Of a stretch of 33,945 bases of DNA, positions 1 through 7,386 are shown piece after piece (within the stretch, counting starts at the first letter, position 1; each line of letters starts with the position of its first letter). The position numbers and the translations under genes were made by a program. Location: contig NZ_PVBR01000033.1 of NCBI RefSeq assembly GCF_002980495.1, positions 1 through 33,945 on the forward strand. Direction: 5' to 3'. The notes below the pieces were generated by a model. The model did not search any database. It was not told the origin of the DNA and saw nothing but the letters and a program-made list of their open reading frames with translations. Source of the DNA: Phyllobacterium phragmitis (GTDB lineage: Bacteria; Pseudomonadota; Alphaproteobacteria; Rhizobiales; Rhizobiaceae).

Positions 1-72
1 AAGCAGTTGGACCAGATGCAACTCAAGCTCTCGTCCTCCTGAAGTCCCATCTCTTGTCCCAAAATCCTTCAT

Positions 73-120
73 AACCGCCTATGGCGGTTCCCCGTCAAAC
101 CCCCAGCTCTGCTGGGGGTT
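73..120 (+). terminator. Two tandem hairpins, probable terminator region
   Basis: Two perfect hairpins sit back to back: AACCGCC-TAT-GGCGGTT at 73-89 and AACCCCCAG-CTCTG-CTGGGGGTT at 98-120. Neither has a long T tract, so intrinsic termination is inferred from stem strength and position. They lie before the promoter of the small gene at 260. A short open frame running from base 1 to a TGA at 40-42 could be the tail of a gene entering from the left, which these hairpins would terminate, but 13 residues are too few to identify it. Confidence 0.5.
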
Positions 121-191
121 ATTGGCTTATGTATTAAATACTGTTAACTATAGCTATATAAATCTCCATCATAATTCTTAATATTTAATGT

Positions 192-220
192 TTGATATTG
201 ATTAAAACAATATTTACAAT
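192..220 (+). promoter_or_regulatory. Sigma-70-like promoter of the small island gene
   Basis: TTGATA at 192-197 and TACAAT at 215-220 are separated by exactly 17 bases, each one mismatch from the sigma-70 consensus. They lie 40 bases before the best start codon of the next gene. The surrounding 120-240 stretch is very AT-rich, which raises the chance of a fortuitous match, but the spacing and placement are good. Confidence 0.5.
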
Positions 221-259
221 TTTAATTACCTACGTTGAAACTTGTTAATGGGGGCAAAT

Positions 260-481
260 ATGATGACGAAAGCAGCGAGGGAGTCTCGAATAGAATACAT
301 ACGCGATATGCTAAGGGAGTTACATAAAATATCAGAGAGCGACAGGTTTGGAATTCTCCCCTACTTCATCTCTATGGCAATCATCGAAGCAGATCACACA
401 TACCGCTTCGAGCTAATCAAAAAAGACGTAAACGGCCCAACTGGTGTTGGATACAGGGCTGACTTTCATGCGCCGTACTGA
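260..481 (+). CDS. Small protein of unknown function (73 aa)
   Basis: I do not recognise this protein. The reading frame opens with a TTG at 242 and an ATG at 248, but the ATG at 260 (or 263) is preferred because a GGGGGC purine tract lies about 5 bases upstream and a promoter-like sequence lies at 192-220. The product is charged and soluble, with an N-terminal amphipathic stretch (residues 1-30, rich in K, R and E) and no signal peptide or membrane segment. Codon use and base composition are clearly more AT-rich than in the operon to the right, which fits acquired DNA. It sits 216 bases before the tRNA-Thr scar at 697, so it is probably cargo at the end of an integrated element. Its function cannot be inferred. 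Confidence 0.65.
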   Translation: MMTKAARESRIEYIRDMLRELHKISESDRFGILPYFISMAIIEADHTYRFELIKKDVNGPTGVGYRADFHAPY

Positions 482-491
482 TCTGGTCCAG

Positions 492-513
492 GTGTCGCCG
501 AGAATGGCGACAC
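492..513 (+). terminator. Hairpin after the small gene
   Basis: GTGTCGCC and GGCGACAC form a perfect 8-bp stem around a 6-base loop, starting 11 bases after the stop codon of the preceding gene. Only a broken pyrimidine run follows, so this is a weak terminator candidate. The GTCGCC start resembles a CRISPR repeat start, but the rest does not. Confidence 0.4.
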
Positions 514-559
514 CGATCACCTTTCTTGATGACCATCCTCCCGATGCTCGCTGCAATAT

Positions 560-591
560 GTCGCCCCTCTCGCGGGGGCGTGGATCGAAAC
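560..591 (+). CRISPR. Solitary type I-C-like CRISPR repeat
   Basis: This 32-base unit begins GTCGCCCCTCTCGCGGGGGC and ends GTGGATCGAAAC. It has the internal GCCCC/GGGGC palindrome and GAAAC 3' end typical of type I-C repeats. It matches the repeat at 32005-32036 on the opposite strand at 30 of 32 bases. No second repeat follows within spacer distance on either side, and no cas gene is adjacent. It is therefore an orphan or terminal repeat, not an array. Confidence 0.8.
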
Positions 592-696
592 CGTTTACAT
601 TCCGATCTGGTCGATACTGATTTTATTGGGGTTTTTCGAGTACCCGTTTACAGGTGTTTTGACCTAACGTGTTGAAAACAAACAATTACCATCGGC

Positions 697-741
697 TTTG
701 TAATCAGGGGGTCGGGAGTTCGAGTCTCTCCGGGGGCACCA
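697..741 (+). other. 3' half of a tRNA-Thr(TGT) gene: probable attachment site
   Basis: The 45 bases run from the anticodon loop (TTTGTAA, anticodon TGT) through the 3' anticodon stem, variable loop, an intact T arm (GGGAG-TTCGAGT-CTCTC), the 3' acceptor strand CGGGGGC and CACCA. The upstream bases cannot form the 5' anticodon stem, D arm or acceptor strand, so this is a half gene. Such 3' tRNA fragments are the standard distal att site left by tyrosine-integrase elements. By the usual geometry the element lies to the left and the complete tRNA-Thr lies at its other end, outside the window. No integrase is visible here. Confidence 0.75.
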
Positions 742-1167
742 ATGATTTCAAAGACTTAGCAGAAATTTTTTGGAACACAAAGAGAACGTGCGGCTTTCGT
801 GCGGCTTTTTAAGTCGCACAGGGCCTTCTGCCGCGTCATGGCCGGTCAAAACGCCCGGCACTGTCTGACGATCATTCCGCTGCTTTCGGTCTTCCCGATG
901 ATTTGCCTTCTGGTTGCCATGCGGCATGGCGCACCCGAAAACCCGGAGCTTGCCGGTGCTGCTGCGGCTCTGGTCTCGGCAGGCGATGGTAGCGGACCGA
1001 GGCTTTGCGGCTCCCGCCGACATAATGATTTGACGCCCTGATCACCGCGGCCCTTGTGCCGGCTGGGTCTTTTCTGCCGTCCGGCACACTCCTTCCGGAC
1101 GGTTTCTTCAGTGTTTCCTCCATTGAAAATCTTGCTTCCGAGGGCAGGTCGAAGGGCCTGCCTCCTG
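742..1167. other. Intergenic region with no supportable gene
   Basis: The open frames here lack ribosome binding sites, recognisable motifs and consistent codon use, and I support none of them. The region contains a GAAC-N7-GAAC motif at 773-787, which is the form of an alphaproteobacterial LexA box but is expected about once per 30 kb by chance. It also contains the hairpin at 1077-1108. It may be the original chromosomal sequence downstream of tRNA-Thr. Confidence 0.5.
1077..1108 (+). terminator. Hairpin with T-rich tail
   Basis: CCGTCCGG (1077-1084) pairs perfectly with CCGGACGG (1095-1102) across a 10-base loop and is followed by TTTCTT. This has the form of an intrinsic terminator on the plus strand. 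It lies 60 bases before the promoter-like sequence of the catabolic operon and would insulate it from upstream transcription. Confidence 0.45.
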
Positions 1168-1196
1168 TTGACACGCGCTCTGGCTTCTGGTTACCT
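1168..1196 (+). promoter_or_regulatory. Candidate promoter of the catabolic operon
   Basis: A perfect TTGACA lies at 1168-1173. The hexamer 17 bases downstream is TTACCT at 1191-1196, which is a poor -10. The -35 and its location just before the inverted repeat at 1202 argue for a regulated promoter; the exact -10 is uncertain. Confidence 0.35.
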
Positions 1197-1201
1197 GAAT
1201 T

Positions 1202-1230
1202 AACAAATGAGCAATCTTTGCACTTTTGTT
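1202..1230 (+). promoter_or_regulatory. 29-bp inverted repeat, candidate SorC-family operator
   Basis: AACAAATGAGCAA (1202-1214), TCT, then TTGCACTTTTGTT (1218-1230) form 13-bp arms matching at 11 of 13 positions. The repeat lies just after the promoter-like sequence and 32 bases before the first start codon, where a bound repressor would block transcription. The operon encodes its own SorC-family regulator at 4911-5906. The assignment to that protein is inference. Confidence 0.5.
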
Positions 1231-1262
1231 GTTCACCAAAGTGAGTTCTGGGGAGGAAAACC

Positions 1263-2258
1263 ATGCTCAACCGTCGCCGTTTTCTGTCGAAATCCGCTAT
1301 TGCCGTCTCTGCGCTTACGTTTGCGCTGGGTATGGGCATGCCTTTGTCGTCCGCTTATGCGGAGGGGTTGAAGATCGGCTTCAGCCAGGTGACCTTGCAG
1401 TCGCCCTTCTATGTCCAGTTGAAAACCGGCGCCGAAGCTGCCGCGAAAGCGGGCGGCGATACGCTTGTGTTTCTCGACGCCAATGGCGATGTCAGCAAGC
1501 AGAACAATGATATCCAGGATTTGATCACCCAGGGCGTCAATGCGCTGATCATCAATCCGGTCAATCCCGACGCTGTCGTTCCGTCGCTCGAAGCCGCCGT
1601 TGCTGCCGGTATTCCGGTGATCACCGTTGACCGCAGTGTCAATGGTGCGGGCGTAACGGCACATGTTGGCCGCGACAACAAGAAGATGGGCCAGCTCGTC
1701 GGTGAAGCCGTGGTCGCCCGCCTGAAGGCGGACGGCGTCGAAAAAGCCAAGATCATCGAAATTCAGGGCGATGCCGGTGGTGCTGTCATGATGGATCGCC
1801 GCGATGGCTTCCATGCGGCGCTCGAAGGCTCGGGCCACACCATCGTCGAGGGTCCATATGCGGAATATATCCGTGCCAATGCGGTGACCGCCATGCAGGA
1901 TTTGCTTCAGGCAAATCCCGATGTGAAAGTGGTCTATGCCCACAATGACGACATGGCTCTCGGCGCGCTTCAGGTACTGAAGGAAAACAATCGCAACGAC
2001 GTTCTGGTCGCCGGTGTCGACGGTCTGTCGGAAGCGCTGGGTATCATTGCCGATGGCGGCAACTATATCGGTTCCGCGCTCAACGATCCCAAATATCTTG
2101 GGGACGTGACGATTCAGGTGGCGCGCGAGGCCGCAGCGAAGAAGGAAGTACCAAAATTCGTCGATGCAGGTTCGACGCTGGTTACCTCCAAAAATGTTGC
2201 CGATTTCCCGCGCGAAGGACTTTTCGCCGAATACCGTCCGAAAATTCTCGGCCAATAA
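1263..2258 (+). CDS. Sugar ABC transporter substrate-binding protein (RbsB-like)
   Basis: This periplasmic binding protein of the ribose/pentose type (Peripla_BP_4) captures a sugar or polyol and delivers it to the permease and ATPase encoded at 7379 and 5896. The 331-residue length is usual. The N terminus has a twin-arginine pattern (NRRRFLSK, residues 3-10), a hydrophobic stretch and an AYA cleavage site near residue 33, suggesting Tat rather than Sec export. The binding domain starts at about residue 36 (LKIGFSQ) and contains motifs such as DANGD, NPVNPDAVVP and VYAHNDDMALGAL seen in the family. The ATG at 1263 follows a strong GGGGAGGAAAA ribosome site. It is the first gene of an eight-gene operon, behind a candidate promoter and operator. 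Substrate specificity cannot be read from the sequence. Confidence 0.9.
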   Translation: MLNRRRFLSKSAIAVSALTFALGMGMPLSSAYAEGLKIGFSQVTLQSPFYVQLKTGAEAAAKAGGDTLVFLDANGDVSKQNNDIQDLITQGVNALIINPVNPDAVVPSLEAAVAAGIPVITVDRSVNGAGVTAHVGRDNKKMGQLVGEAVVARLKADGVEKAKIIEIQGDAGGAVMMDRRDGFHAALEGSGHTIVEGPYAEYIRANAVTAMQDLLQANPDVKVVYAHNDDMALGALQVLKENNRNDVLVAGVDGLSEALGIIADGGNYIGSALNDPKYLGDVTIQVAREAAAKKEVPKFVDAGSTLVTSKNVADFPREGLFAEYRPKILGQ

Positions 2259-2343
2259 ATCGTCTCTCTCAAGATCTGCGGGGCAGGGCACATCCTGCCC
2301 CGCATTTCAATCTATAAAGACCAAATCTTTCCAAGGATCAGTC

Positions 2344-3366
2344 ATGCGCGCTGCAGTACTTTACGCCCCCGGTGATATTCGTCTTGAAGATGTTCCGGTT
2401 CCGCAATTGACACCCGGCCACGTGAAAATCCGGGTTGCGGCGGTGGGCGTTTGCGGTTCGGACATGCCGCGCATGTTGATCAAGGGTGCGCACAAGATGC
2501 CGCTGATCTGCGGCCATGAGTTTTCCGGCCACATCACCGAAATCGGCGAAGGCGTCGAGGGTTTCGACATTGGCGAGTTGGTCGCCATTCCGCCCATGCT
2601 GCCATGCTATGAATGCGACCAGTGCCAGCAAGGCCAGTTTTCGCGCTGCCGCAACTATGATTATTTCGGTTCGCGCCGCGATGGCGCCTATGCGGAATAT
2701 GTCTGCGTTCCGGTTTCCAATCTGCTGAAAACGCCTGGGGGTATCGACCCGCGCGCGGTCGCGATGACCGATCCGGCTTCGATTGCGCTCCACGCAATCT
2801 GGAAGGCCGGCGGCATGACGATGGGCCAGCGCGGCGGCGTCATCGGCTGCGGCCCGATCGGCTTGTTCGCGATCCAGTGGATGCGGCTGATGGGTGCCAG
2901 CGAAGTCGTGGCAATCGATATTTCCGAAGAGAAACTGGCGATGGCACGGCGTGCCGGTGCCAAGCACACGTTCCTTGTCGGCTCGGATATTCCCGCGGAT
3001 CTGCTTTGCGATACGATCGTCGAGGCTGCGGGACATCCTTCGTCCGTCAATCTGGCTGTGAAGATGGCGGCGCCGAGCGGCCATGTGGTCTTCATCGGCA
3101 TACCGGTTGCCGAGGTGCCGCTGGACAACAAGACGTTCCAGCATTTCCTGCGCCAGGAAATCTCCCTGCATGGCTCGTGGAACTCCTTTGGAGCGCCTTA
3201 TCCTGGACGCCAATGGACCGTAACGCTGGAGAAGCTGGGTTCGGGCGAACTCGAATGGGAGTTCATGATTACCCATGATCTGGATCTGGCTGAACTGCCG
3301 GGCATGTTTGAAAAATTCCGCACCGACAGGTCCATGTTCTTCTCGAAAGTGATGTTCCGTCCTTAG
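2344..3366 (+). CDS. Zinc-dependent alcohol/polyol dehydrogenase (MDR family)
   Basis: This medium-chain dehydrogenase should oxidise a secondary alcohol of a sugar or polyol with NAD(P). It has the catalytic zinc Cys37 (VCGSD) and GHE at 57-59, and a complete structural zinc set (Cys88, 91, 94 and 102 in CYECDQC...C). It also has a Rossmann GCGPIG at 168-173. Its 340 residues match sorbitol and galactitol dehydrogenases. The frame is open from 2164, but the ATG at 2344 is chosen because it starts the conserved MRAAVLY sequence and follows AAGGA. It is the second gene of the operon, 85 bases after the binding protein. It probably catalyses an early oxidation step of the imported compound; the substrate is unknown. 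Confidence 0.88.
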   Translation: MRAAVLYAPGDIRLEDVPVPQLTPGHVKIRVAAVGVCGSDMPRMLIKGAHKMPLICGHEFSGHITEIGEGVEGFDIGELVAIPPMLPCYECDQCQQGQFSRCRNYDYFGSRRDGAYAEYVCVPVSNLLKTPGGIDPRAVAMTDPASIALHAIWKAGGMTMGQRGGVIGCGPIGLFAIQWMRLMGASEVVAIDISEEKLAMARRAGAKHTFLVGSDIPADLLCDTIVEAAGHPSSVNLAVKMAAPSGHVVFIGIPVAEVPLDNKTFQHFLRQEISLHGSWNSFGAPYPGRQWTVTLEKLGSGELEWEFMITHDLDLAELPGMFEKFRTDRSMFFSKVMFRP

Positions 3367-3393
3367 GATGCGTCGAATGGGAGGGAGCGAGGA

Positions 3394-4914
3394 GTGACAC
3401 TAGTACTGAACTTCGATCTTGGCACGGGAGGTGTCAGGGCTGGGGTCTACGACGTGGAGCGCAGGACAATGCTCTCCCTGTCGGAGGCCAGTTATGCAAC
3501 GACCTATCCACGCGCCGGTTGGGCCGAACAGCAGGCGGAAGAGTGGTGGAGTGCGGTACTGACTGCCGGGCGGGATGCCGTTTCACGCTGCGGTTCGAGT
3601 GAAATCGCCGCCGTCTGCGTGGCGACGACGGCATCTTCGGTGGTGATCTGCGACAAGGACAGCAAGCCGCTCTATCCCGCAATCCTGTGGATGGACTGCC
3701 GCGCCGCCGATGAGGCACGCGCTACCGAAAGCATCGATCATCCGGTCATGGATTATAGCGGCGGCGGTGACGCAGCCGAATGGCTCGTACCCAAGGCGAT
3801 GTGGCTTGCCGCCAATGAACCCAGGATTTACACAGCGGCGGATATCATCTGCGAGGCGCTGGATTTCATCAATTTCCGGCTTTGCGGCGTCTGGGCGGGT
3901 TCGCGGATGAACGCCGCCTGCAAATGGAATTACGATTCGAAGAATGCCAGCTTTGTGCCGGAAATCTATGCAGCACTCGGTATCCCCGAATTGCAGCATA
4001 AATTGCCGCAGCGCATTGTTCCGGTCGGCGATGCGGTTGGAAATCTGCAGCCGGAAATTGCCAAGGCGCTGGGTATCAGCACGCAGGCAATCGTCGCTCA
4101 GGGCGGTATCGATGCGCATATCGGCGTTCTCGGTGCGGGAACAGTTGCAGCGGGCGGCATGCTGATTATCGGCGGCACCTCGGTCGTTTATCTGACGCAT
4201 CTGAAGCAACAGGGCGATGTCAACGGCTTTTGGGGACCTTATCCCAATGCGCTGGTGGATGGCCTGTGGCTGGTGGAGGCGGGACAGGTCTCGGCAGGCT
4301 CGATCCTCAATTGGTTCAGCCAGAAGCTTTTCGGGCTCGACGAGCAAGGCCATGCCGACCTGATCAAACAGGCATCGAGCGCCTCGGCGCGCAATTCCGG
4401 CTTGCTGACGCTCGATTACTGGATGGGCAATCGAACACCCTACCGGGATGCGGATTTGCGCGGGGCTGTCCTCGGACTTTCACTTGGTCATGACCGCGCC
4501 GATGTTTACGCCTCGGCAGTGGATTCGATCGCGCTGGGCTCGGCCAATGTGGTTGCAGTGCTTGAAGAGCGCGGGGTCATGGTCGATCGCATTGTCGTTG
4601 CCGGGGGCATCTGCAAGAATTCGCTGTGGCTGCAGGCGACTGTCGATGCGCTGCAACGGCCAGTCCATGTGGCCCATGGCGACAATCTTTCGCTTATCGG
4701 CACCGCGGTCTGCTCGGCCCATGCGCTTGGCCTGTTCCCGGATCTGATCACCGCGTCGGAAGCCTGTGCTGCTCCGACAAAAGAGATGCAGCCCGATGCG
4801 GAGCGGGCAAAGCGCTACCGCGACACGATGGAACTTTATAGAAATGCAACGGAATCATTGACGCCGGTGCTTCACCAGTTGAGCGCGCGGCAAAGGGCAG
4901 GAGCCGAACGATGA
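3394..4914 (+). CDS. FGGY-family carbohydrate kinase
   Basis: This cytoplasmic kinase transfers phosphate from ATP to a sugar, ketose or polyol. The 506 residues match the FGGY family (xylulokinase, glycerol kinase, ribulokinase). Visible motifs are the N-terminal phosphate-binding NFDLGTGGVRAGVYD (residues 6-20), WMDCRAADEA, AQGGIDAHIGVLGAG with the likely catalytic Asp240, and the C-terminal signature VVAGGICKN around residue 403-409. The start is a GTG at 3394 behind a purine-rich GGGAGGGAGCGAGGA. The stop overlaps the regulator start as ATGA, so the two are translationally coupled. FGGY kinases usually phosphorylate a terminal hydroxyl, which would prepare the substrate for the aldolase encoded downstream. 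The true substrate is unknown; 2-deoxyribose kinases described so far belong to the PfkB family instead. Confidence 0.88.
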   Translation: MTLVLNFDLGTGGVRAGVYDVERRTMLSLSEASYATTYPRAGWAEQQAEEWWSAVLTAGRDAVSRCGSSEIAAVCVATTASSVVICDKDSKPLYPAILWMDCRAADEARATESIDHPVMDYSGGGDAAEWLVPKAMWLAANEPRIYTAADIICEALDFINFRLCGVWAGSRMNAACKWNYDSKNASFVPEIYAALGIPELQHKLPQRIVPVGDAVGNLQPEIAKALGISTQAIVAQGGIDAHIGVLGAGTVAAGGMLIIGGTSVVYLTHLKQQGDVNGFWGPYPNALVDGLWLVEAGQVSAGSILNWFSQKLFGLDEQGHADLIKQASSASARNSGLLTLDYWMGNRTPYRDADLRGAVLGLSLGHDRADVYASAVDSIALGSANVVAVLEERGVMVDRIVVAGGICKNSLWLQATVDALQRPVHVAHGDNLSLIGTAVCSAHALGLFPDLITASEACAAPTKEMQPDAERAKRYRDTMELYRNATESLTPVLHQLSARQRAGAER

Positions 4915-5906
4915 ACGATGCACGTCTGACCCCATCCGTACGGTTGCCTTCCGACGAGCAGCGCGAGCATTTGATGGTGCGGGTCGCCAAGCTCTATTAC
5001 GATCTCGACAAGACGCAGAGCGAAATCGCCAAGGAACTCGGTCTCACCCGCTGGCAGGTGGGCCGGTTGATGACGGAAGCCAAGGAACTCGGCGTCGTGC
5101 GTATCGAAATAACGCCACGCGCCTACCGCAAAACGGAACTGGAAGTCCGGCTGCAGCAGGCATTCGGCCTGCGGGATGCGATCGTCGTGCCTTCGGGCGG
5201 CACGACGGATTCCGCGCTTCTCATGGAGAGCGTCGCACAGGCTGCCGCCAGATATCTGACGGGGCTCAACCCCAAGGTCGATCTCATCGGTGTGTCCTGG
5301 GGTCGGACGATGTCGGCCGTGGCGCGGTTCCTGCCGAACAACTGGAACCCCGGCGTTCATGTGGTGCTGGTCAATGGTGCTGCCAATCTGCGGTCGACCG
5401 TAACGCATACGAGCGCGGTGGCGGAGGAATTCGCCAAGGCCGGGAATGGCACCGCGACGCTGCTGCCGGTTCCCGCGATTGTCGGCAAGAAGAGCACGCG
5501 CGAGGTGCTCGAAGAGGATCCGATTATCGAGCGTGTGCTGATGCTGGCGAGGCAGGCCGATGTCGTATGCTTCGGCATGGGCGGCATCACGCACGAATCT
5601 GTTCTGTTAAGCTCGGGCTATCTCGACGAAGCCGACATAGACCGGCTGAAGGATGCCGGTGCCGTCGGTGATATCCTCGGGCGCTTCGTCGATCAGGACG
5701 GCAAGATCGTCGACACCGCCATCGATGACCGGACTGTCGGCATGCGGCTTGAACTCCTGAAAAACAAGCAGTGGTCTATCGGTGTGGTTGCCGGCGCGGA
5801 GAAATTCAAAATCGCCGCCTCGGCTCTGAAAGCCGGCTATGTCTCGGTGATCGTCACTGACGAAGCCACGGCGCGATATGCGTTGGAGATCGCCGATGTC
5901 GAATGA
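4911..5906 (+). CDS. SorC-family transcriptional regulator
   Basis: This is probably the regulator of its own operon, responding to a phosphorylated sugar. The 331 residues show the SorC/DeoR-like plan: an N-terminal helix-turn-helix (KTQSEIAKELGLTRWQVGRL, about residues 34-53) followed by a large sugar-binding domain from about residue 70. That domain contains GVSWGRTMSAV, resembling the phospho-sugar pocket of the family, and GMGGITHESVLL. Its ATG overlaps the kinase stop, and its own stop lies inside the ATPase gene, so it is embedded in the operon. The inverted repeat at 1202-1230 is the best candidate binding site in the window. Whether it activates or represses cannot be told. Confidence 0.87.
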   Translation: MNDARLTPSVRLPSDEQREHLMVRVAKLYYDLDKTQSEIAKELGLTRWQVGRLMTEAKELGVVRIEITPRAYRKTELEVRLQQAFGLRDAIVVPSGGTTDSALLMESVAQAAARYLTGLNPKVDLIGVSWGRTMSAVARFLPNNWNPGVHVVLVNGAANLRSTVTHTSAVAEEFAKAGNGTATLLPVPAIVGKKSTREVLEEDPIIERVLMLARQADVVCFGMGGITHESVLLSSGYLDEADIDRLKDAGAVGDILGRFVDQDGKIVDTAIDDRTVGMRLELLKNKQWSIGVVAGAEKFKIAASALKAGYVSVIVTDEATARYALEIADVE

Positions 5907-7386
5907 TGTCCTGACCGTTCAAAACGTCTCCAAGACCTTTCTGCCGACTATAATCGCGCTGGAATCGGCGTCGCTGGGCGTCAAGGCCGGGGAGGTTCAT
6001 TGCCTTCTGGGAGCCAATGGGGCCGGCAAATCGACCTTGCTGAAGATTATCGCGGGAGCGTTCCGACCGACCGAGGGCCGACTGGTTCTGGAGGGAAGGC
6101 CGGTCGAATTGCGTAACCCGGCAGAAGCCTCGCGGCTTGGCATCTCCATGATCTATCAGGAACTCGATCTGGTTCCGCAATTGACCGTCGAGCAGAACCT
6201 CTTTCTCGGCCATGCGCCCGGGAAATTCGGACTGATAAACCGCAAGGACCGGCGCAAGCGTGCCAGCGAAGCGCTGAAGCGGGTCGGTGCGAATTTCACG
6301 CCGGATGTGCGGGTTGAAACCCTGTCCGTCGCCAATCAGCAACTGACGGCGATTGCGCGCTCGCTGACCATGGATGCGAAGATCATCATCATGGACGAGC
6401 CTTCGGCGTCGCTCAACGAGACGGAGCTGAAAAGCGTATTCGAGGTTATCCGTGATCTCGTAAAACACGGCGTTGCCATCGTCTATGTCAGCCACCGGCT
6501 CGGTGAACTGCGCGAGATCGGTGACCGGGTCACCGTGTTGCGCGGGGGCAGGACGATCGGGACCTACGAGATTGCAGACACGAGCGATGAGGCGCTGGTC
6601 ACAGCCATTATCGGCAAGGAGCGGTCGCTGGTCGAACGCAAGGAGCGCAAGCCCGTCACGGGCGAGGTGGCCCTGCACGTCAACCGGCTGCGCGGCGCGG
6701 AGGGACTGGATATCACCGGGCTGGAGGTGCGCTGGGGCGAGGTGGTCGGCCTGACGGGACTGAATGGCTCCGGGCGCACTTCATTCCTGAAGGCACTTTT
6801 CGGGGCGCATCATTTCGAAGGCGAAATCATGCTGGACGACGAGCGCTTCCATCCCCGTCATTCGGCAGACGCGATACGGCGCGGCCTCGGTCTTGTGCCG
6901 GAAAACCGCAAGACCGAGGGGCTTATCCTGCATGCGCCGATCTACAAGAATGCAACTTTACCCTCGATGCGGGAAAGCTGGCTGACACGGCATTCGTTCC
7001 AGAAACAGCGCACGATACCGGTCCTGAAAAGCCTCTCGACCAAATATGGAAAGCCGGAGCAGGCCGTGGTCCAACTTTCCGGTGGCAATCAGCAAAAGGT
7101 CGTCCTGGCAAAATGGATCATCAACGGGGCGCGCGTACTGCTGCTCGACGAGCCAAGCCGCGGTCTCGATATCGGTGCCAAGGCCGATCTCTATGATCTC
7201 GTCGACAAGCTGGCGGAAGACGGCGCGGCGGTGATTGTCGCCAGCAGCGAGCTTGAAGAACTCTATGCTGCCTGCGACGCGATCTGGGTTTTCCACGAGG
7301 GTCGCAACATCGGCAGATACGATCCTTTCGTCACCGATCGCGACACCATTCTGCGGGCTACAATTCTGGGTGAACATCATGTCTAA
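5896..7386 (+). CDS. Sugar ABC transporter ATP-binding protein (RbsA-like, two NBDs)
   Basis: This ATPase powers import through the permease encoded next to it. The 496 residues contain two nucleotide-binding domains in tandem, as in RbsA, XylG and MglA. The first has Walker A GANGAGKST (39-47), the signature variant LSVANQQ (about 143) and Walker B IIIMDEPSASL. The second has the degenerate Walker A GLNGSGRTS (about 288-296) usual for the second half, LSGGNQQ (about 394) and VLLLDEPSRGL (about 414). The ATG at 5896 is chosen over an in-frame ATG at 5878 because TTGGAGATC precedes it; it overlaps the end of the regulator by 11 bases. The gene overlaps the permease start by 8 bases. Confidence 0.92.
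   Translation: MSNDVLTVQNVSKTFLPTIIALESASLGVKAGEVHCLLGANGAGKSTLLKIIAGAFRPTEGRLVLEGRPVELRNPAEASRLGISMIYQELDLVPQLTVEQNLFLGHAPGKFGLINRKDRRKRASEALKRVGANFTPDVRVETLSVANQQLTAIARSLTMDAKIIIMDEPSASLNETELKSVFEVIRDLVKHGVAIVYVSHRLGELREIGDRVTVLRGGRTIGTYEIADTSDEALVTAIIGKERSLVERKERKPVTGEVALHVNRLRGAEGLDITGLEVRWGEVVGLTGLNGSGRTSFLKALFGAHHFEGEIMLDDERFHPRHSADAIRRGLGLVPENRKTEGLILHAPIYKNATLPSMRESWLTRHSFQKQRTIPVLKSLSTKYGKPEQAVVQLSGGNQQKVVLAKWIINGARVLLLDEPSRGLDIGAKADLYDLVDKLAEDGAAVIVASSELEELYAACDAIWVFHEGRNIGRYDPFVTDRDTILRATILGEHHV

Noticed and set aside
494-525. Possible degenerate CRISPR repeat one spacer length upstream of the repeat at 560
   Set aside because: It shares GTCGCC and the right spacing (34 bases), but only about 12 of 32 positions match. 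The hairpin GTGTCGCC/GGCGACAC explains the sequence better.
799-1041. 80-residue open frame after the tRNA-Thr scar
   Set aside because: It has no ribosome site, no family resemblance, and a competing frame on the other strand of the same quality.
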